From: Clostridium beijerinckii
GTDB taxonomy: Bacteria > Bacillota > Clostridia > Clostridiales > Clostridiaceae
Length of the DNA stretch: 64,000 bases
Reading direction: 5' to 3'
NCBI RefSeq assembly: GCF_018223745.1
Contig: NZ_CP073653.1
Coordinates: 5,072,001-5,136,000, forward strand
This document shows positions 27,358 through 36,648 of the stretch, piece after piece. Position numbers and translations under genes: made by a program. The stretch's first letter is position 1, and every line of letters starts with the position of its first letter. A model generated the notes under the pieces. That model saw nothing but the letters and a program-made list of their open reading frames with translations, was not told the origin of the DNA and did no database searches.

Positions 27358-27867
27358 TTAATTCATTTCCAAGTTATCTAGAATAACTTCTTTTATTTCA
27401 TTAACTATATTTCCAATTTCTCTATCATTTCTAATTATTTTATCTGCACATAATCTATATAATTCATAGCGCTCTTCATACAACTTAATTATTTTTTCCC
27501 TACCTTCTTTAAGTAAAGGTCTTTTTGATATATCCACATCTCCTAAAAGTTCTTCCAATGGTCTATCAATAAAAATAATAAACGATTCTTCTTTTAATAT
27601 GTCTATATTCTCTTTTCTTTTTACTACTCCACCACCTGAAGAAATTATAGCCTTTCCCTCTTTAGCTAATTCTCTACAAGCTAAAGATTCAAAATCTCTA
27701 AAATAATTCTCTCCGTGTTCAAAAAGTTCAGGTATCGTTTTAGATGTCATATTTTCAATATAATTATCCATATCAATAAAGTTAATTTTTAATTCTTCGC
27801 TTACCAATCTGCCAATTGTACTCTTTCCGCATCCAGGCATTCCAATGAATACTACTTTGTTTTTCAT
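27358..27867 (-). CDS. aroK: Shikimate kinase
   Basis: Phosphorylates shikimate at O3 with ATP. 169 residues from the ATG at 27867, chosen because AGGTGG precedes it; a GTG 9 bases upstream lies in that site. P-loop GMPGCGKST, the shikimate-binding Asp in DMDNYIE, SSGGGVV, and the lid Arg in KRPLL. It starts 9 bases after the aroE stop. Small cytosolic monomer of usual length. Confidence 0.96.
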   Translation of the reverse strand: MKNKVVFIGMPGCGKSTIGRLVSEELKINFIDMDNYIENMTSKTIPELFEHGENYFRDFESLACRELAKEGKAIISSGGGVVKRKENIDILKEESFIIFIDRPLEELLGDVDISKRPLLKEGREKIIKLYEERYELYRLCADKIIRNDREIGNIVNEIKEVILDNLEMN

Positions 27868-27876
27868 ATGTGCCAC

Positions 27877-28689
27877 CTACTTAAATTCATTTTCAAATAT
27901 TGAATATAAACCTTGAGTTAGTTCATTGTCTAATTGGCATCCCTGCCATATTTCTTCCGCCTTTATAGCTTGCCCTACTAGCATTTCAATACCACCACAT
28001 ACTTTTTTATTTGAATTTTTCCCTATTTTTAGGAACCTTGTCTCCCTCGGGTTATAAATTATATCTATTAATGAATTAAAGTTATTTATTATATCCTCAT
28101 TAACAGGAGTATCATCAACTTTAGGGTACATGCCAAGCGGAGTCGTATTAATTAAAATATCACCTTTTATCTCTGATATTTCTTCATAAGTTTTAAATTC
28201 TATTCTTTCATCTTTATCTGCAGAATTCCCTTTGATTTTTCTTGAAACTAAGTAAATCTTTTTAATGCCATGATCTAAAAGGTAAGTAATAACAGCCTTA
28301 GCCGCTCCACCATTTCCTAGAACCATCGCAACATTATCTCTTATAACAATCTCATTATTATTTAATATAGTTCCAAACCCATAATAATCTGTATTGTACC
28401 CATATAACTTATTATCTTTTAAATAAATAGTATTTACTGCTCCTATTTTTTTAGCTTCATCCGATATAAAATCTAAATATTCCATTACATCTTGCTTATA
28501 AGGAATAGTTACATTAACTCCTTTTATTTTAAGAAGCTTTATTGATTCTATAAGTTTACCTAAATTCTCTTTTTCAACTTCAAAAAGCTTATATGCCCCT
28601 TCTACTTTTAAATCTTTAAAAAGCGTATTATGAATTTTAGGTGAAAGACTATGAGATAACTTTTCTCCTATTAATCCGTAAAATTCCAA
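27877..28689 (-). CDS. aroE: Shikimate dehydrogenase
   Basis: NADPH-dependent reduction of 3-dehydroshikimate to shikimate. 270 residues when started at the TTG at 28689, 7 bases after an AAGGGGGG ribosome site; upstream starts would add an unrelated tail. Motifs: SLSPKIHN, NVTIPYKQDVMEYLD with the catalytic Lys and Asp, GAVNTI, GNGGAAKAVITYL and NTTPLGMYP. Between pheA and aroK with short gaps. Confidence 0.96.
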   Translation of the reverse strand: MEFYGLIGEKLSHSLSPKIHNTLFKDLKVEGAYKLFEVEKENLGKLIESIKLLKIKGVNVTIPYKQDVMEYLDFISDEAKKIGAVNTIYLKDNKLYGYNTDYYGFGTILNNNEIVIRDNVAMVLGNGGAAKAVITYLLDHGIKKIYLVSRKIKGNSADKDERIEFKTYEEISEIKGDILINTTPLGMYPKVDDTPVNEDIINNFNSLIDIIYNPRETRFLKIGKNSNKKVCGGIEMLVGQAIKAEEIWQGCQLDNELTQGLYSIFENEFK

Positions 28690-28705
28690 ATTAATGCCCC
28701 CCCTT

Positions 28706-29845
28706 TTAGCAGTATTTCCTGTATCCACCAATAAGTTTAAAATACGCACTGCTTTGTTCGATTAAATTCAATGCCTTTTTAACTTGTTCATTTTCAAGAT
28801 TCCCCTCAAAATCTACATATAAGAAATATTTCCACGCTCCATTTTCCATAGGTCTTGATTCGATCTTCATCATATTTATATTATTTTCTGCAAAGTGTCT
28901 TAATAATTTATATAGAGTACCTGCTTTATGCTCAAGAGAAAATACAACACTTACTTTATCACAACTGTTATTTAATTCTAATTCTTTTGATATAACTATG
29001 AATCTTGTAGAATTTTCTCTTCTATTATTTATATTTTCTTTTATTATGCTTAAATTGTATATATCAGCTGCCCTTTTACTTGCAATAGCAACCTTTGACA
29101 TATCTTGTAAATCACTAACAAGTTTAACACTATCCGCAGTACTATGGAAAGGTATCTTTTTCCAATTGCTATATTCTTTTAAAAAATCAGTACTTTGTTC
29201 AAACCCCTGTGGATGTGAATATACTTCTTTAACATTATCTAATTTTGTTCCTTTAATCCCAATTAGATTTTGATCTATTTTAATGCACTCTTCTCCAACT
29301 ATATAGAATCCGTACTTATATAAGAGATCGTAAACCTGTGAAATAGCACCAGTTGAAGAATTTTCAATTGGTAAAACTCCATAATCAATTTCTTCATTTT
29401 TTACTGCTAAAAATACATCCTCAAATTCATCATACGCCTTAGCATCATCTTTCTTACCAAAATGCTTAATCATTGCTTCTTCTGAAAATGATCCTGCAAC
29501 ACCATAAAAGCCAACTTTACTGTCACTTTTCGCATTTTTTTCTTCAAACTTATCTATAGTCGTAGCTCTTATATCTTCCTTTACTTCTTTATCTTCTAAA
29601 TCTTTAGAAATATTCATAATATTAATGAAAAATTGTTTTAGCCCTTCGGCATAATCTTTATTATTAAGGTATCCTATATTCTTCTCAATAACTTCATCTT
29701 CTCTAGCTTTATTGAAAACAGGTAAATTATTCTGTTTTTTATATTCTCCTACCTTTATTACTATATCCATTCTTTCTTCAAAAAGTCTTGTTATCTCTTT
29801 ATCTATTTCATCAATCTTATTTCTATAATCATCTATAGCCGCCAT
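28706..29845 (-). CDS. pheA: Bifunctional chorismate mutase / prephenate dehydratase
   Basis: Makes prephenate from chorismate and then phenylpyruvate, the phenylalanine branch. 379 residues: an AroH/AroQ-type chorismate mutase domain (about 1-90, IDEIDKEITRLFEERM). A prephenate dehydratase domain follows (about 110-290, FYGVAGSFSEEAM to STRFIVIS). A C-terminal ACT domain (about 300-379, LEHKAGTLYKLLRHF and IESRPM) is known to bind phenylalanine for feedback. Prephenate made here can also serve TyrA of the same cluster. Confidence 0.96.
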   Translation of the reverse strand: MAAIDDYRNKIDEIDKEITRLFEERMDIVIKVGEYKKQNNLPVFNKAREDEVIEKNIGYLNNKDYAEGLKQFFINIMNISKDLEDKEVKEDIRATTIDKFEEKNAKSDSKVGFYGVAGSFSEEAMIKHFGKKDDAKAYDEFEDVFLAVKNEEIDYGVLPIENSSTGAISQVYDLLYKYGFYIVGEECIKIDQNLIGIKGTKLDNVKEVYSHPQGFEQSTDFLKEYSNWKKIPFHSTADSVKLVSDLQDMSKVAIASKRAADIYNLSIIKENINNRRENSTRFIVISKELELNNSCDKVSVVFSLEHKAGTLYKLLRHFAENNINMMKIESRPMENGAWKYFLYVDFEGNLENEQVKKALNLIEQSSAYFKLIGGYRKYC

Positions 29846-29994
29846 TTCATTTCTCCTTACTTAGGAACAATTAAAAAATATTTAATTTCTTTAATGCACC
29901 TTAACTCATTCAAATTAACACTTTGCTTTCTTAATACACTATTTGCAATAAAAAAACTATATATTCATTGACTTAGAATTATAATTTTTTATTA

Positions 29995-31068
29995 CTAAAG
30001 CACTAAATCGAGTATTCCAATTGCGGTTACAGCTTCTATTACTGGAACAGCTCTTTGCACGATACAAGGATCATGACGACCTTCAATAACAAGCTCTGCT
30101 TCCTTTTTTTCTGCAATATCTATCGTTCTTTGAATTTTTGATATTGATGGTGTTGGCTTTATTCCAACCTTAAATAATATTGGCATTCCATTTGTTATTC
30201 CACCTGTAATTCCACCATTATTATTTGTGTAAGTTTTTACTTTATTACCGTCATAATAGTATTCATCATTACAATCAGATCCTCTTAATTTGCTCATTTC
30301 AAAGCCTTTTCCAAATTCTATTCCCTTAACTGCTGGGACAGAAAACATAAGATGAGCTAGAGTTGATTCAACTGAATCAAAAAACGGATTACCGATTCCC
30401 GGATTTATTCCAAGAACAGTACATTCAATAGTTCCACCTACAGAATCTTGTTCTTTTTTTGCTTTCAAAATTGTCTCTCTCATTTCTTCTTCTTTTTCTG
30501 AAATTAAAAGTGGTAATTCCTTTGTTTTTAATTCCTCTAAAAGTTCTCTGCTTAATTCTATATCATAAAAACTCTTATCGTGGATATCTCCAATACTCTT
30601 AACATGGGCTCCTATATTAATTCTCTTACTTTCTAACACCTGCTTACATACAGCCCCAGCAAATACTAATGGCGCAGTAATTCTTCCCGAAAAAGATCCA
30701 CCGCCTCTGTAGTCGTTAAATCCATTATACCTAATGAAACCTGGATAGTCCGCATGACCTGGTCTCATCAAATCTTTAAGTTTTCCATAATCCTTAGAAC
30801 GCATATCTGAATTTCTAATTACTGCGCAAAGAGGAGTACCTGTAGTTTTTCCTTCAAAGAACCCACTCAAAATTTCTGGTGCATCTGCTTCTTTTCTAGC
30901 TGTAGATAAATTACTTTTTCCTGGCGCACGTCTTGCCATTTCTTTCATAACCTCTTCAAGATTAATCTCAACGCCTGAAGGAAGCCCATCAATTGTAATT
31001 CCAATCCCAACTCCGTGAGATTCACCAAATATAGAAACCTTTAATTTATTCCCCCACATTCCACTCAT
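29995..31068 (-). CDS. aroC: Chorismate synthase
   Basis: Last step to chorismate, reduced-flavin dependent. 357 residues. Signatures: FGESHGVGIGITIDG, RRAPGKSNLSTARKEAD, RPGHADYPG and DYRGGGSFSGRITA. The ATG at 31068 follows GAGGTG; a GTG upstream lies in the site. The gene overlaps the end of aroA by 23 bases, so translation is probably coupled. The 149-base gap after it to pheA shows nothing clear. Confidence 0.97.
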   Translation of the reverse strand: MSGMWGNKLKVSIFGESHGVGIGITIDGLPSGVEINLEEVMKEMARRAPGKSNLSTARKEADAPEILSGFFEGKTTGTPLCAVIRNSDMRSKDYGKLKDLMRPGHADYPGFIRYNGFNDYRGGGSFSGRITAPLVFAGAVCKQVLESKRINIGAHVKSIGDIHDKSFYDIELSRELLEELKTKELPLLISEKEEEMRETILKAKKEQDSVGGTIECTVLGINPGIGNPFFDSVESTLAHLMFSVPAVKGIEFGKGFEMSKLRGSDCNDEYYYDGNKVKTYTNNNGGITGGITNGMPILFKVGIKPTPSISKIQRTIDIAEKKEAELVIEGRHDPCIVQRAVPVIEAVTAIGILDLVL

Positions 31069-32353
31069 CAAACACACCTCCTAAATTCTTAAAATCATCC
31101 CAAAATTGCGGGTATGACTTTGACACACACTCATAATCTTTAAGTATAATAGGTTCTTTACACATGATTGATGCTATAGCCATAGTCATTGCTATTCTAT
31201 GATCTTTATGACTCCAAACTTCCACGTTTCCTTTAAGCTCCTTTACACCTTCAATTATCAATCCTTCTTCTTTTTCAATAATTTTAGCACCTAATTTATT
31301 AAGCTCTGAAGTTACAGCTGCTAATCTATCACATTCCTTAATTCTAAGTCTTCCTGCATTTATAATTTCTGTTGTTCCTTCACTTAATGCAGCAACTAAT
31401 GATACTACCGGAATTATATCTGGACACTGAGAGCCATCAATTATAGTAGACTTAAGTCCAAGACTTGCGCTTCCAATTAAACCATTATCTTTATTATTCA
31501 ATTTCAGTCCCATTCTTTGTAATATGTCAATTACTTCTTTATCCCCTTGAAGAGAATCTAGTTTCAAGTCATTAAGCACAATATTGCTTGAAAGTGCGTC
31601 AGCACAGAAGAAGAATGCTGCTTGTGAGTAGTCACCTTCAACTCTGTAATCTATACTCTTATAAATTTGATTTCCCTTTATAATAAATTCTTCATAATTA
31701 TTGTTTATAATTTCTACACCAAAGTCTTTAATGGCTCTTAAAGTTAAATCAATATATCCTTTGGATTCCATTTCTGTTGTAATTACAATCTTAGATTCTC
31801 CATCTAAAAGAGGAAGCGTAAATAATAATCCTGTTATAAACTGTGAGCTAATATTCCCCTCCATCTTAAACTCTCCAGCTTTTAATTTTCCTTCAGTCTT
31901 TAAATCAAGAATACCATCTTTATAAGAATATTTAATTCCTTGTTCATCAAAAATTTTGTAATAAGTGTCTAATGGTCTCTTCCCTAAATTACCTCTTCCA
32001 ACAAATCTATTAACTCCATCAAATAAAGCTGCTATAGGTACTAAAAATCTAAGAGTTGATCCTGACTCGTTGCAATCTATAGTTCTTTGTTCCTTAACTG
32101 AATTAGCTTTAATATTTTCTGGGCTGTTGATTCCACAAACCTCCAGATAATCTTCTTTTTTTGTTATTTTAGCTCCCAATGATGACATTGCTTCAATTGT
32201 AGCAATAATATCATCAGAATAATCTATATTTGTAACTTTACTAACACCATCTCCAAGAGCTGCGCAAATTACTGCTCTATGCGCCATACTTTTAGATGGT
32301 GGTATCTTAACTTCCCCACTTAATTTTCCAGGATAAATTTTTAAGTTCCCCAT
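31046..32353 (-). CDS. aroA: 5-enolpyruvylshikimate-3-phosphate synthase
   Basis: Adds enolpyruvyl from PEP to shikimate-3-phosphate. 435 residues, two-domain inverse-folded barrel. Motifs: PPSKSMAHRAVICAAL with the catalytic Lys, CNESGSTLRFLVPIAAL, VEGDYSQAAFFFCA, RIKECDRLAAV and SHKDHRIAM. The G in the glyphosate-relevant loop reads NESGSTLRF rather than the NAGTAMR of class I enzymes, so it resembles class II type EPSP synthases. Confidence 0.96.
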   Translation of the reverse strand: MGNLKIYPGKLSGEVKIPPSKSMAHRAVICAALGDGVSKVTNIDYSDDIIATIEAMSSLGAKITKKEDYLEVCGINSPENIKANSVKEQRTIDCNESGSTLRFLVPIAALFDGVNRFVGRGNLGKRPLDTYYKIFDEQGIKYSYKDGILDLKTEGKLKAGEFKMEGNISSQFITGLLFTLPLLDGESKIVITTEMESKGYIDLTLRAIKDFGVEIINNNYEEFIIKGNQIYKSIDYRVEGDYSQAAFFFCADALSSNIVLNDLKLDSLQGDKEVIDILQRMGLKLNNKDNGLIGSASLGLKSTIIDGSQCPDIIPVVSLVAALSEGTTEIINAGRLRIKECDRLAAVTSELNKLGAKIIEKEEGLIIEGVKELKGNVEVWSHKDHRIAMTMAIASIMCKEPIILKDYECVSKSYPQFWDDFKNLGGVFDEWNVGE

Positions 32354-32439
32354 GATTTTACCTCACTTTTTTATTCATTGCTTAAGACATACTCAAAAAT
32401 AACATATCTGCTTGCTAACCTATTTTTTCATATACATCA

Positions 32440-33492
32440 TTAACTAAAAAATTCTACATTTGTTTTTTCTAAATATGATTCTCCAATATTTCTTAATAAT
32501 ACTACTTTTAATACATTATCAATATTTTTCTTATCTAATGCTATTGTATCTAAAACTTCCGAGCTATCATCTATTTCAACTTCATAAGGAAGATTGTATT
32601 GCACTAGTATCTCTCTTATCTCTTCACTAACGCCTTGATCAGTTAATCCTTTATTTTCTGCAATCTTACTTATTTCATACATTCCTATAGCTACTGCTTC
32701 CCCATGTGTAAACTTCTTAAAGTTATAATATGTCTCTATGGCATGACCTAGTGTATGTCCAAAATTTAGCAGCATTCTCTCTCCAGTATCTTTTTCATCA
32801 TTTTCCACAACGCATTTTTTTATAAAGCAACATTTGTGGATAATTTTTTCTATATTGTTCATAACCTCTTCTTTATTTTTTAAGCTTTTCAAAAAGTAAA
32901 AGAATTCCTTATCTTTTATACATCCGTATTTAATAACCTCTGCCATTCCGTCCCTAAAAAATCTTTCACTTAAAGTTTCAAGTACATTTGGATCTATTAA
33001 AACTAATTTAGGATGATAAAAACTTCCCACTAAATTTTTACCTCTTTCTAAATCTACAGCAACCTTTCCACCTACGCTGCTATCAACTTGAGCAAGAAGT
33101 GAAGTTGGTATTTGAACAAAATCTACACCTCTTAAGAAAGTTGATGCAGCAAATCCTCCAAGATCTCCAATTACTCCTCCGCCTAAAGTTATAATCAAGT
33201 CACTTCTTGTAATTTTAAAATCTAATAGTTCATTATATATCAAAGGAAGGGTACTAAACGCTTTAGTTTCCTCACCTGGCTCTAGTTCCATTAGCTTAAC
33301 ATCATATCCTGATTTAATTAAACATGATTTTATCCTATCTCCATAATGAGAACCTACATTTTTATCAGTTAGTATAAATATCTTTTTACCTTTAAAAACT
33401 TTTTGGATTTCCAGATTTACTTCATCAATTAATCCTTTTTTAATTATGATTGGATAACTTCTTTCACCAAGTTCAACAACTAAATCTTCCAT
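32440..33492 (-). CDS. aroB: 3-dehydroquinate synthase
   Basis: Cyclises DAHP to 3-dehydroquinate with NAD+ and a divalent metal. 350 residues. Motifs: TDKNVGSHYG, GGGVIGDLGGFAASTFLRG, PTSLLAQVDSSVGGKVAVD and the zinc ligands in NFGHTLGHAIE and FTHGEAVAIGM. Second structural gene of the cluster, 127 bases after aroF2 with no clear internal promoter. Confidence 0.96.
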   Translation of the reverse strand: MEDLVVELGERSYPIIIKKGLIDEVNLEIQKVFKGKKIFILTDKNVGSHYGDRIKSCLIKSGYDVKLMELEPGEETKAFSTLPLIYNELLDFKITRSDLIITLGGGVIGDLGGFAASTFLRGVDFVQIPTSLLAQVDSSVGGKVAVDLERGKNLVGSFYHPKLVLIDPNVLETLSERFFRDGMAEVIKYGCIKDKEFFYFLKSLKNKEEVMNNIEKIIHKCCFIKKCVVENDEKDTGERMLLNFGHTLGHAIETYYNFKKFTHGEAVAIGMYEISKIAENKGLTDQGVSEEIREILVQYNLPYEVEIDDSSEVLDTIALDKKNIDNVLKVVLLRNIGESYLEKTNVEFFS

Positions 33493-33619
33493 TTATCAAC
33501 ACTCCTCTTTTACTTAAACAGTTAGCATCATGACTAAGATTACGTTATAACTCTTTTCTATCTTTTAGATACTTGTAATGAGTAATTGTTAATGCCGACT
33601 GTTCTTTAATTTAATAAAT

Positions 33620-34633
33620 TTATATTTCTCTTCCAACAGCCGCTGCAATAACTTTTAACTCTTCCATAAGTTTTGCAAACTTACTTGGCTTTATTGATTG
33701 TGGACCATCACATAATGCATTTTCTGGATCATTATGAACTTCAATAATAAGTCCATCTGCTCCAACTGCAACCGCTGCTTTTGCTAGAGGTTCAACCATC
33801 CAGTACTTTCCTGCAGAATGACTCGGATCAATTACTATAGGTAAGTGACTTAATTTTTTAACAGCAGGTACTGCACTTAAGTCTAAAGTATTTCTTGTAT
33901 AGTTTTCAAATGTTCTTATTCCTCTTTCGCACAGAATTACATTTTCATTACCACCAGCCATAATATATTCAGCTGACATTAACCATTCCTCTATAGTTGC
34001 TGATAAACCTCTTTTTAATAATATGGGCTTGTTAGTTTTTCCAAGTTCCTTTAACAAATCAAAATTTTGCATATTTCTAGCACCAACTTGAATTACATCT
34101 ACATTTTCAACAAATGTCTCTATATCATAAGGAGACATAAGCTCTGTAACTATTGGCAATCCTGTATTTGCTCTTGCTTTTTTTAAAAGCTCTAATCCTT
34201 CATATTTCATTCCCTGAAACGCATACGGTGAAGTTCTTGGCTTAAATGCTCCGCCTCTTAATAAATTTGCCCCAATTTCTTTAACTTCTTTTGCTATTTC
34301 AATGATTTGTTCTTCACTTTCAACAGAACATGGACCTGCAATCATTGCTATTTTCTTTCCCCCAATTTTAACTCCATTAATGTCTACTATTGTATCTTCT
34401 GGATGAAACATTCTATTTGCTTTTTTGAAAGGTTCTTGAACTTTCATAACTCTTTCAACTATTCCATTAGCCGCTACAACTGAAGGATCTATTGCACTTG
34501 TATCCCCAACTAATCCTAAGATACTAACATCTGATCCAACAACTAAGCTCACTGAAACACCCTTTGCTTCTAGTTGTTTTGTCAATCTTTCTATTTCTTC
34601 CTGCTTTGCTTTTTGCTTTAATATTACTACCAT
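33620..34633 (-). CDS. aroF: DAHP synthase, first gene of the aro operon
   Basis: Entry enzyme of the shikimate pathway, 337 residues. It has the same layout as the copy at 25505-26518: N-terminal regulatory domain, then a barrel with IAGPCSVESEEQI, LRGGAFKPRTSPYAFQG, LLKRGLSATIEEW and DPSHSAGKYWMV. It is the first gene after the aromatic leader peptide and terminator, so its expression should depend directly on attenuation. AAGGGGG ribosome site before the ATG. Confidence 0.96.
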   Translation of the reverse strand: MVVILKQKAKQEEIERLTKQLEAKGVSVSLVVGSDVSILGLVGDTSAIDPSVVAANGIVERVMKVQEPFKKANRMFHPEDTIVDINGVKIGGKKIAMIAGPCSVESEEQIIEIAKEVKEIGANLLRGGAFKPRTSPYAFQGMKYEGLELLKKARANTGLPIVTELMSPYDIETFVENVDVIQVGARNMQNFDLLKELGKTNKPILLKRGLSATIEEWLMSAEYIMAGGNENVILCERGIRTFENYTRNTLDLSAVPAVKKLSHLPIVIDPSHSAGKYWMVEPLAKAAVAVGADGLIIEVHNDPENALCDGPQSIKPSKFAKLMEELKVIAAAVGREI

Positions 34634-34670
34634 TTTATATTGCCCCCTTGCAGATGTTTAATTATTTGCG

Positions 34671-34704
34671 AAAAAAAATGGAACTCATGTATAATGAGTT
34701 CCAT
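34671..34704 (-). terminator. Attenuator terminator in front of the aro operon
   Basis: ATGGAACTCAT and ATGAGTTCCAT (34694-34704 and 34678-34688) form an 11-bp stem with a 5-base loop, followed on the minus strand by eight Ts. It stands between the leader peptide and aroF2, 37 bases from the aroF2 ATG, so transcripts must pass it to reach the genes. Confidence 0.92.
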
Positions 34705-34734
34705 AAAATATCAATGCTGATATATATTACAAAC

Positions 34735-34881
34735 TTATATAAAATATAAAAAACTCATTAAAAAGGTATTTTTCAGTTTTTTGCAAAATAAATAGCCAGC
34801 GCTAAAATAAAAGCCCCAGAATGTAAAATAAAAAAAGCTATAAAATTTTTGCATAACTGATTTTACAATATCCTTTTCCAT
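34735..34881 (-). CDS. Aromatic-rich leader peptide of the aro operon
   Basis: A 48-codon ORF with an ATG at 34881 and GGAG 6 bases upstream, ending in TAA at 34735, just before the attenuator. Residues 13-26 read FYSFFYFTFWGFYF; in all it has 11 Phe, 5 Tyr and 1 Trp in 48. Its job is inferred to be ribosome stalling when charged tRNA-Phe or tRNA-Tyr runs short. Codons 34-38 form segment 1 (34769-34782), which pairs with segment 2 (34748-34764). Segment 2 can instead pair with the 5' arm of the terminator. The frame, ribosome site, aromatic run and three alternative pairings are all visible in sequence. Confidence 0.85.
   Translation of the reverse strand: MEKDIVKSVMQKFYSFFYFTFWGFYFSAGYLFCKKLKNTFLMSFLYFI
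34748..34782 (-). promoter_or_regulatory. Leader segments 1 and 2 (protector and antiterminator)
   Basis: Segment 1 (34769-34782, AAAAAACTGAAAAA on the minus strand) pairs with segment 2 (34748-34764). Within segment 2, TAATGAGTT (34752-34760) is perfectly complementary to AACTCATTA of the terminator 5' arm (34692-34700). A ribosome stalled at codons about 29-33 would cover segment 1, free segment 2 and block the terminator. Confidence 0.8.
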
Positions 34882-34956
34882 GATTTTCTCCATTTCTAAA
34901 TTTAATAATTATTTTCACGAACATTAATTACAATATTTACATTTAATCTTTTTATC

Positions 34957-34984
34957 ATTATAACAAACTATATCTAATTGTCAA
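34957..34984 (-). promoter_or_regulatory. aro operon promoter
   Basis: Minus-strand TTGACA (34979-34984) and TGTTATAAT with the -10 hexamer at 34957-34962; spacer 16 bases and an extended -10 TG. The start near 34950 gives a leader of about 317 bases holding the aromatic peptide and attenuator. The gap further up to 35219 is AT-rich without other features. Confidence 0.85.
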
Positions 34985-35175
34985 TACAAATTAACACTTT
35001 TCAAATAAATGTTGCATTTTGTAATTAAATAATTAAATATATTGTACTTTTATTAATATTAACTCAATAATTAATATATATTTTTTTCACCTTATTATTT
35101 TAGTTTTACAGCATTTATTCTAAAAATCTAGTTATAAAACTCCTATATAGATATATTAGTTGGTTAAATCCTTAT

Positions 35176-35208
35176 AAAAAAAAACCTAAATACTAGATGC
35201 TTTTTTAG
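35176..35208 (-). terminator. Weak terminator after the MFS gene
   Basis: CTAAA (35186-35190) and TTTAG (35204-35208) form a short stem, followed on the minus strand by a run of nine T residues. Stem is weak, the U-tract is good. Confidence 0.45.
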
Positions 35209-35219
35209 TTAAACGCTAA

Positions 35220-36386
35220 TTATAATTGCTTAATGGATTGTTTGCCCTTAGGAAGAATCTTAATAGAAACTAGCAAAGAAATTACCATAATTGAGAAACC
35301 AACCAGATACATTGCAGTATATCCAAAATTTCTTTGGATTGTACTAAACATATGTGGATATACAAAGTTAGCTCCTGCTGATCCCAGCACGCTAACAAAT
35401 GAATATGTACCAGCAACTAGTTCGTCATCAACTACTTCTCTTATGTATTTAAATAAAAATGTTAAATAACAACCATACATTAGACCATGTAATTGATCGC
35501 CTAAAACAACTAAAGGTATTGAACCTGTTGAAAATAAAAGTATTCTAGTAGTTCCTATAAGAAATGCTATTATTAAATATTTCTTAGGCTTTTTATCCTT
35601 TAGATACTTTCCTACAAGCATGAATGATATAAATTCAACGCATACCCTTGAAAATATTGATTTACTATATATAGAGTTAGCTAGATCCTCATTCCCCGTT
35701 ATTTCAATTAAATATGTTGAATATGCAAATTCTATTGCGGTATACGTTCCTATGATTAAGATATTAATTATTCCGAGAATTACTGAATTTTTATTTTTAA
35801 ATACAGCAATTAATTTTCCCCTATTTGGATTTCCATCTGCTTCAATATTTTTAAACTTCATAGCTATTAATAATATAACTATACATGACATTATGATTCC
35901 TATTATATGCATAGTTTTAAATCCATATTTTAAAATTATAGTTCCACTTAATAAAACTACGCACCCAAATCCTATGGATCCCCATTTTCTTATTTCTGAA
36001 TACTCTACATTTTTTCTAACTGCTATTTCCTCAACATATACTTCATATACATTTCCAATTGTTTGTACTATAATTCCATAAAGAGCTGCATAAAAATATA
36101 TGATAGTCTTGTTAACAGACATTAAAAATACTATCATTCCAATAAGTGCGCATAAATGTATGATAATAAATCTTTTTTTGTTTTTTCTCATCGAAAATTT
36201 ACTTACTAAAAATTGCTGGGAAAGAATTGCAAATAATGCTCCTATAGATACTACAGTTCCAACTTCACTTAATGATAATCCAACTACTTGATTCAAATAT
36301 GGCACATAAAAAGTAGTCACTATACTCGTTACTCCATAATTTATATAAGTAGTCAGGGAATAATAAAACTTTTCTTTGCTTTTCAT
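35220..36386 (-). CDS. MFS transporter
   Basis: 388-residue protein with about twelve hydrophobic helices. Start at the ATG at 36386 with GGAG 6 bases upstream; a TTG above lies in the site. The loop YSEIRKWGSIGFG between helices 4 and 5 resembles the RxWGSxG motif of the MFS_1-like group (LacY, HcaT and nucleoside symporter relatives). The substrate cannot be read. Monocistronic between the aro promoter and the cls terminator. Confidence 0.85.
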   Translation of the reverse strand: MKSKEKFYYSLTTYINYGVTSIVTTFYVPYLNQVVGLSLSEVGTVVSIGALFAILSQQFLVSKFSMRKNKKRFIIIHLCALIGMIVFLMSVNKTIIYFYAALYGIIVQTIGNVYEVYVEEIAVRKNVEYSEIRKWGSIGFGCVVLLSGTIILKYGFKTMHIIGIIMSCIVILLIAMKFKNIEADGNPNRGKLIAVFKNKNSVILGIINILIIGTYTAIEFAYSTYLIEITGNEDLANSIYSKSIFSRVCVEFISFMLVGKYLKDKKPKKYLIIAFLIGTTRILLFSTGSIPLVVLGDQLHGLMYGCYLTFLFKYIREVVDDELVAGTYSFVSVLGSAGANFVYPHMFSTIQRNFGYTAMYLVGFSIMVISLLVSIKILPKGKQSIKQL

Positions 36387-36580
36387 ATAATGCTCCAATC
36401 CTAATGAATTAAATATTTCTCCTATTCACTTCTATTATTAAATTTATATATTAAATTATACTCAGTTAAGAAAAAGTTTCCATAACGCTAGCAATTTTGT
36501 AAAAATAATTATTTAGGTTTCATGAAAATTTTTTAAAACTCGTTTATTTAGTACATATTAGATAAAATACTTAGACATAT

Positions 36581-36620
36581 AAAACCACTCTTTTATTTCT
36601 CTAAGTAAAAGAGTGGTTTT
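36581..36620. terminator. Terminator after cls
   Basis: AAAACCACTCTTTTA (36581-36595) and TAAAAGAGTGGTTTT (36606-36620) form a 15-bp stem with a 10-base loop, 28 bases after the cls stop. Symmetric A and T ends allow use in both directions. Confidence 0.75.
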
Positions 36621-36648
36621 ATCATAATTTTAAATTTCCTATTCTATT

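Noticed and set aside
34671..34984. A T-box riboswitch in front of the aro operon
   Set aside because: No AGAGTGG-type T-box sequence or stem I motifs were found in the leader, unlike leuS; the leader peptide explains the terminator better.
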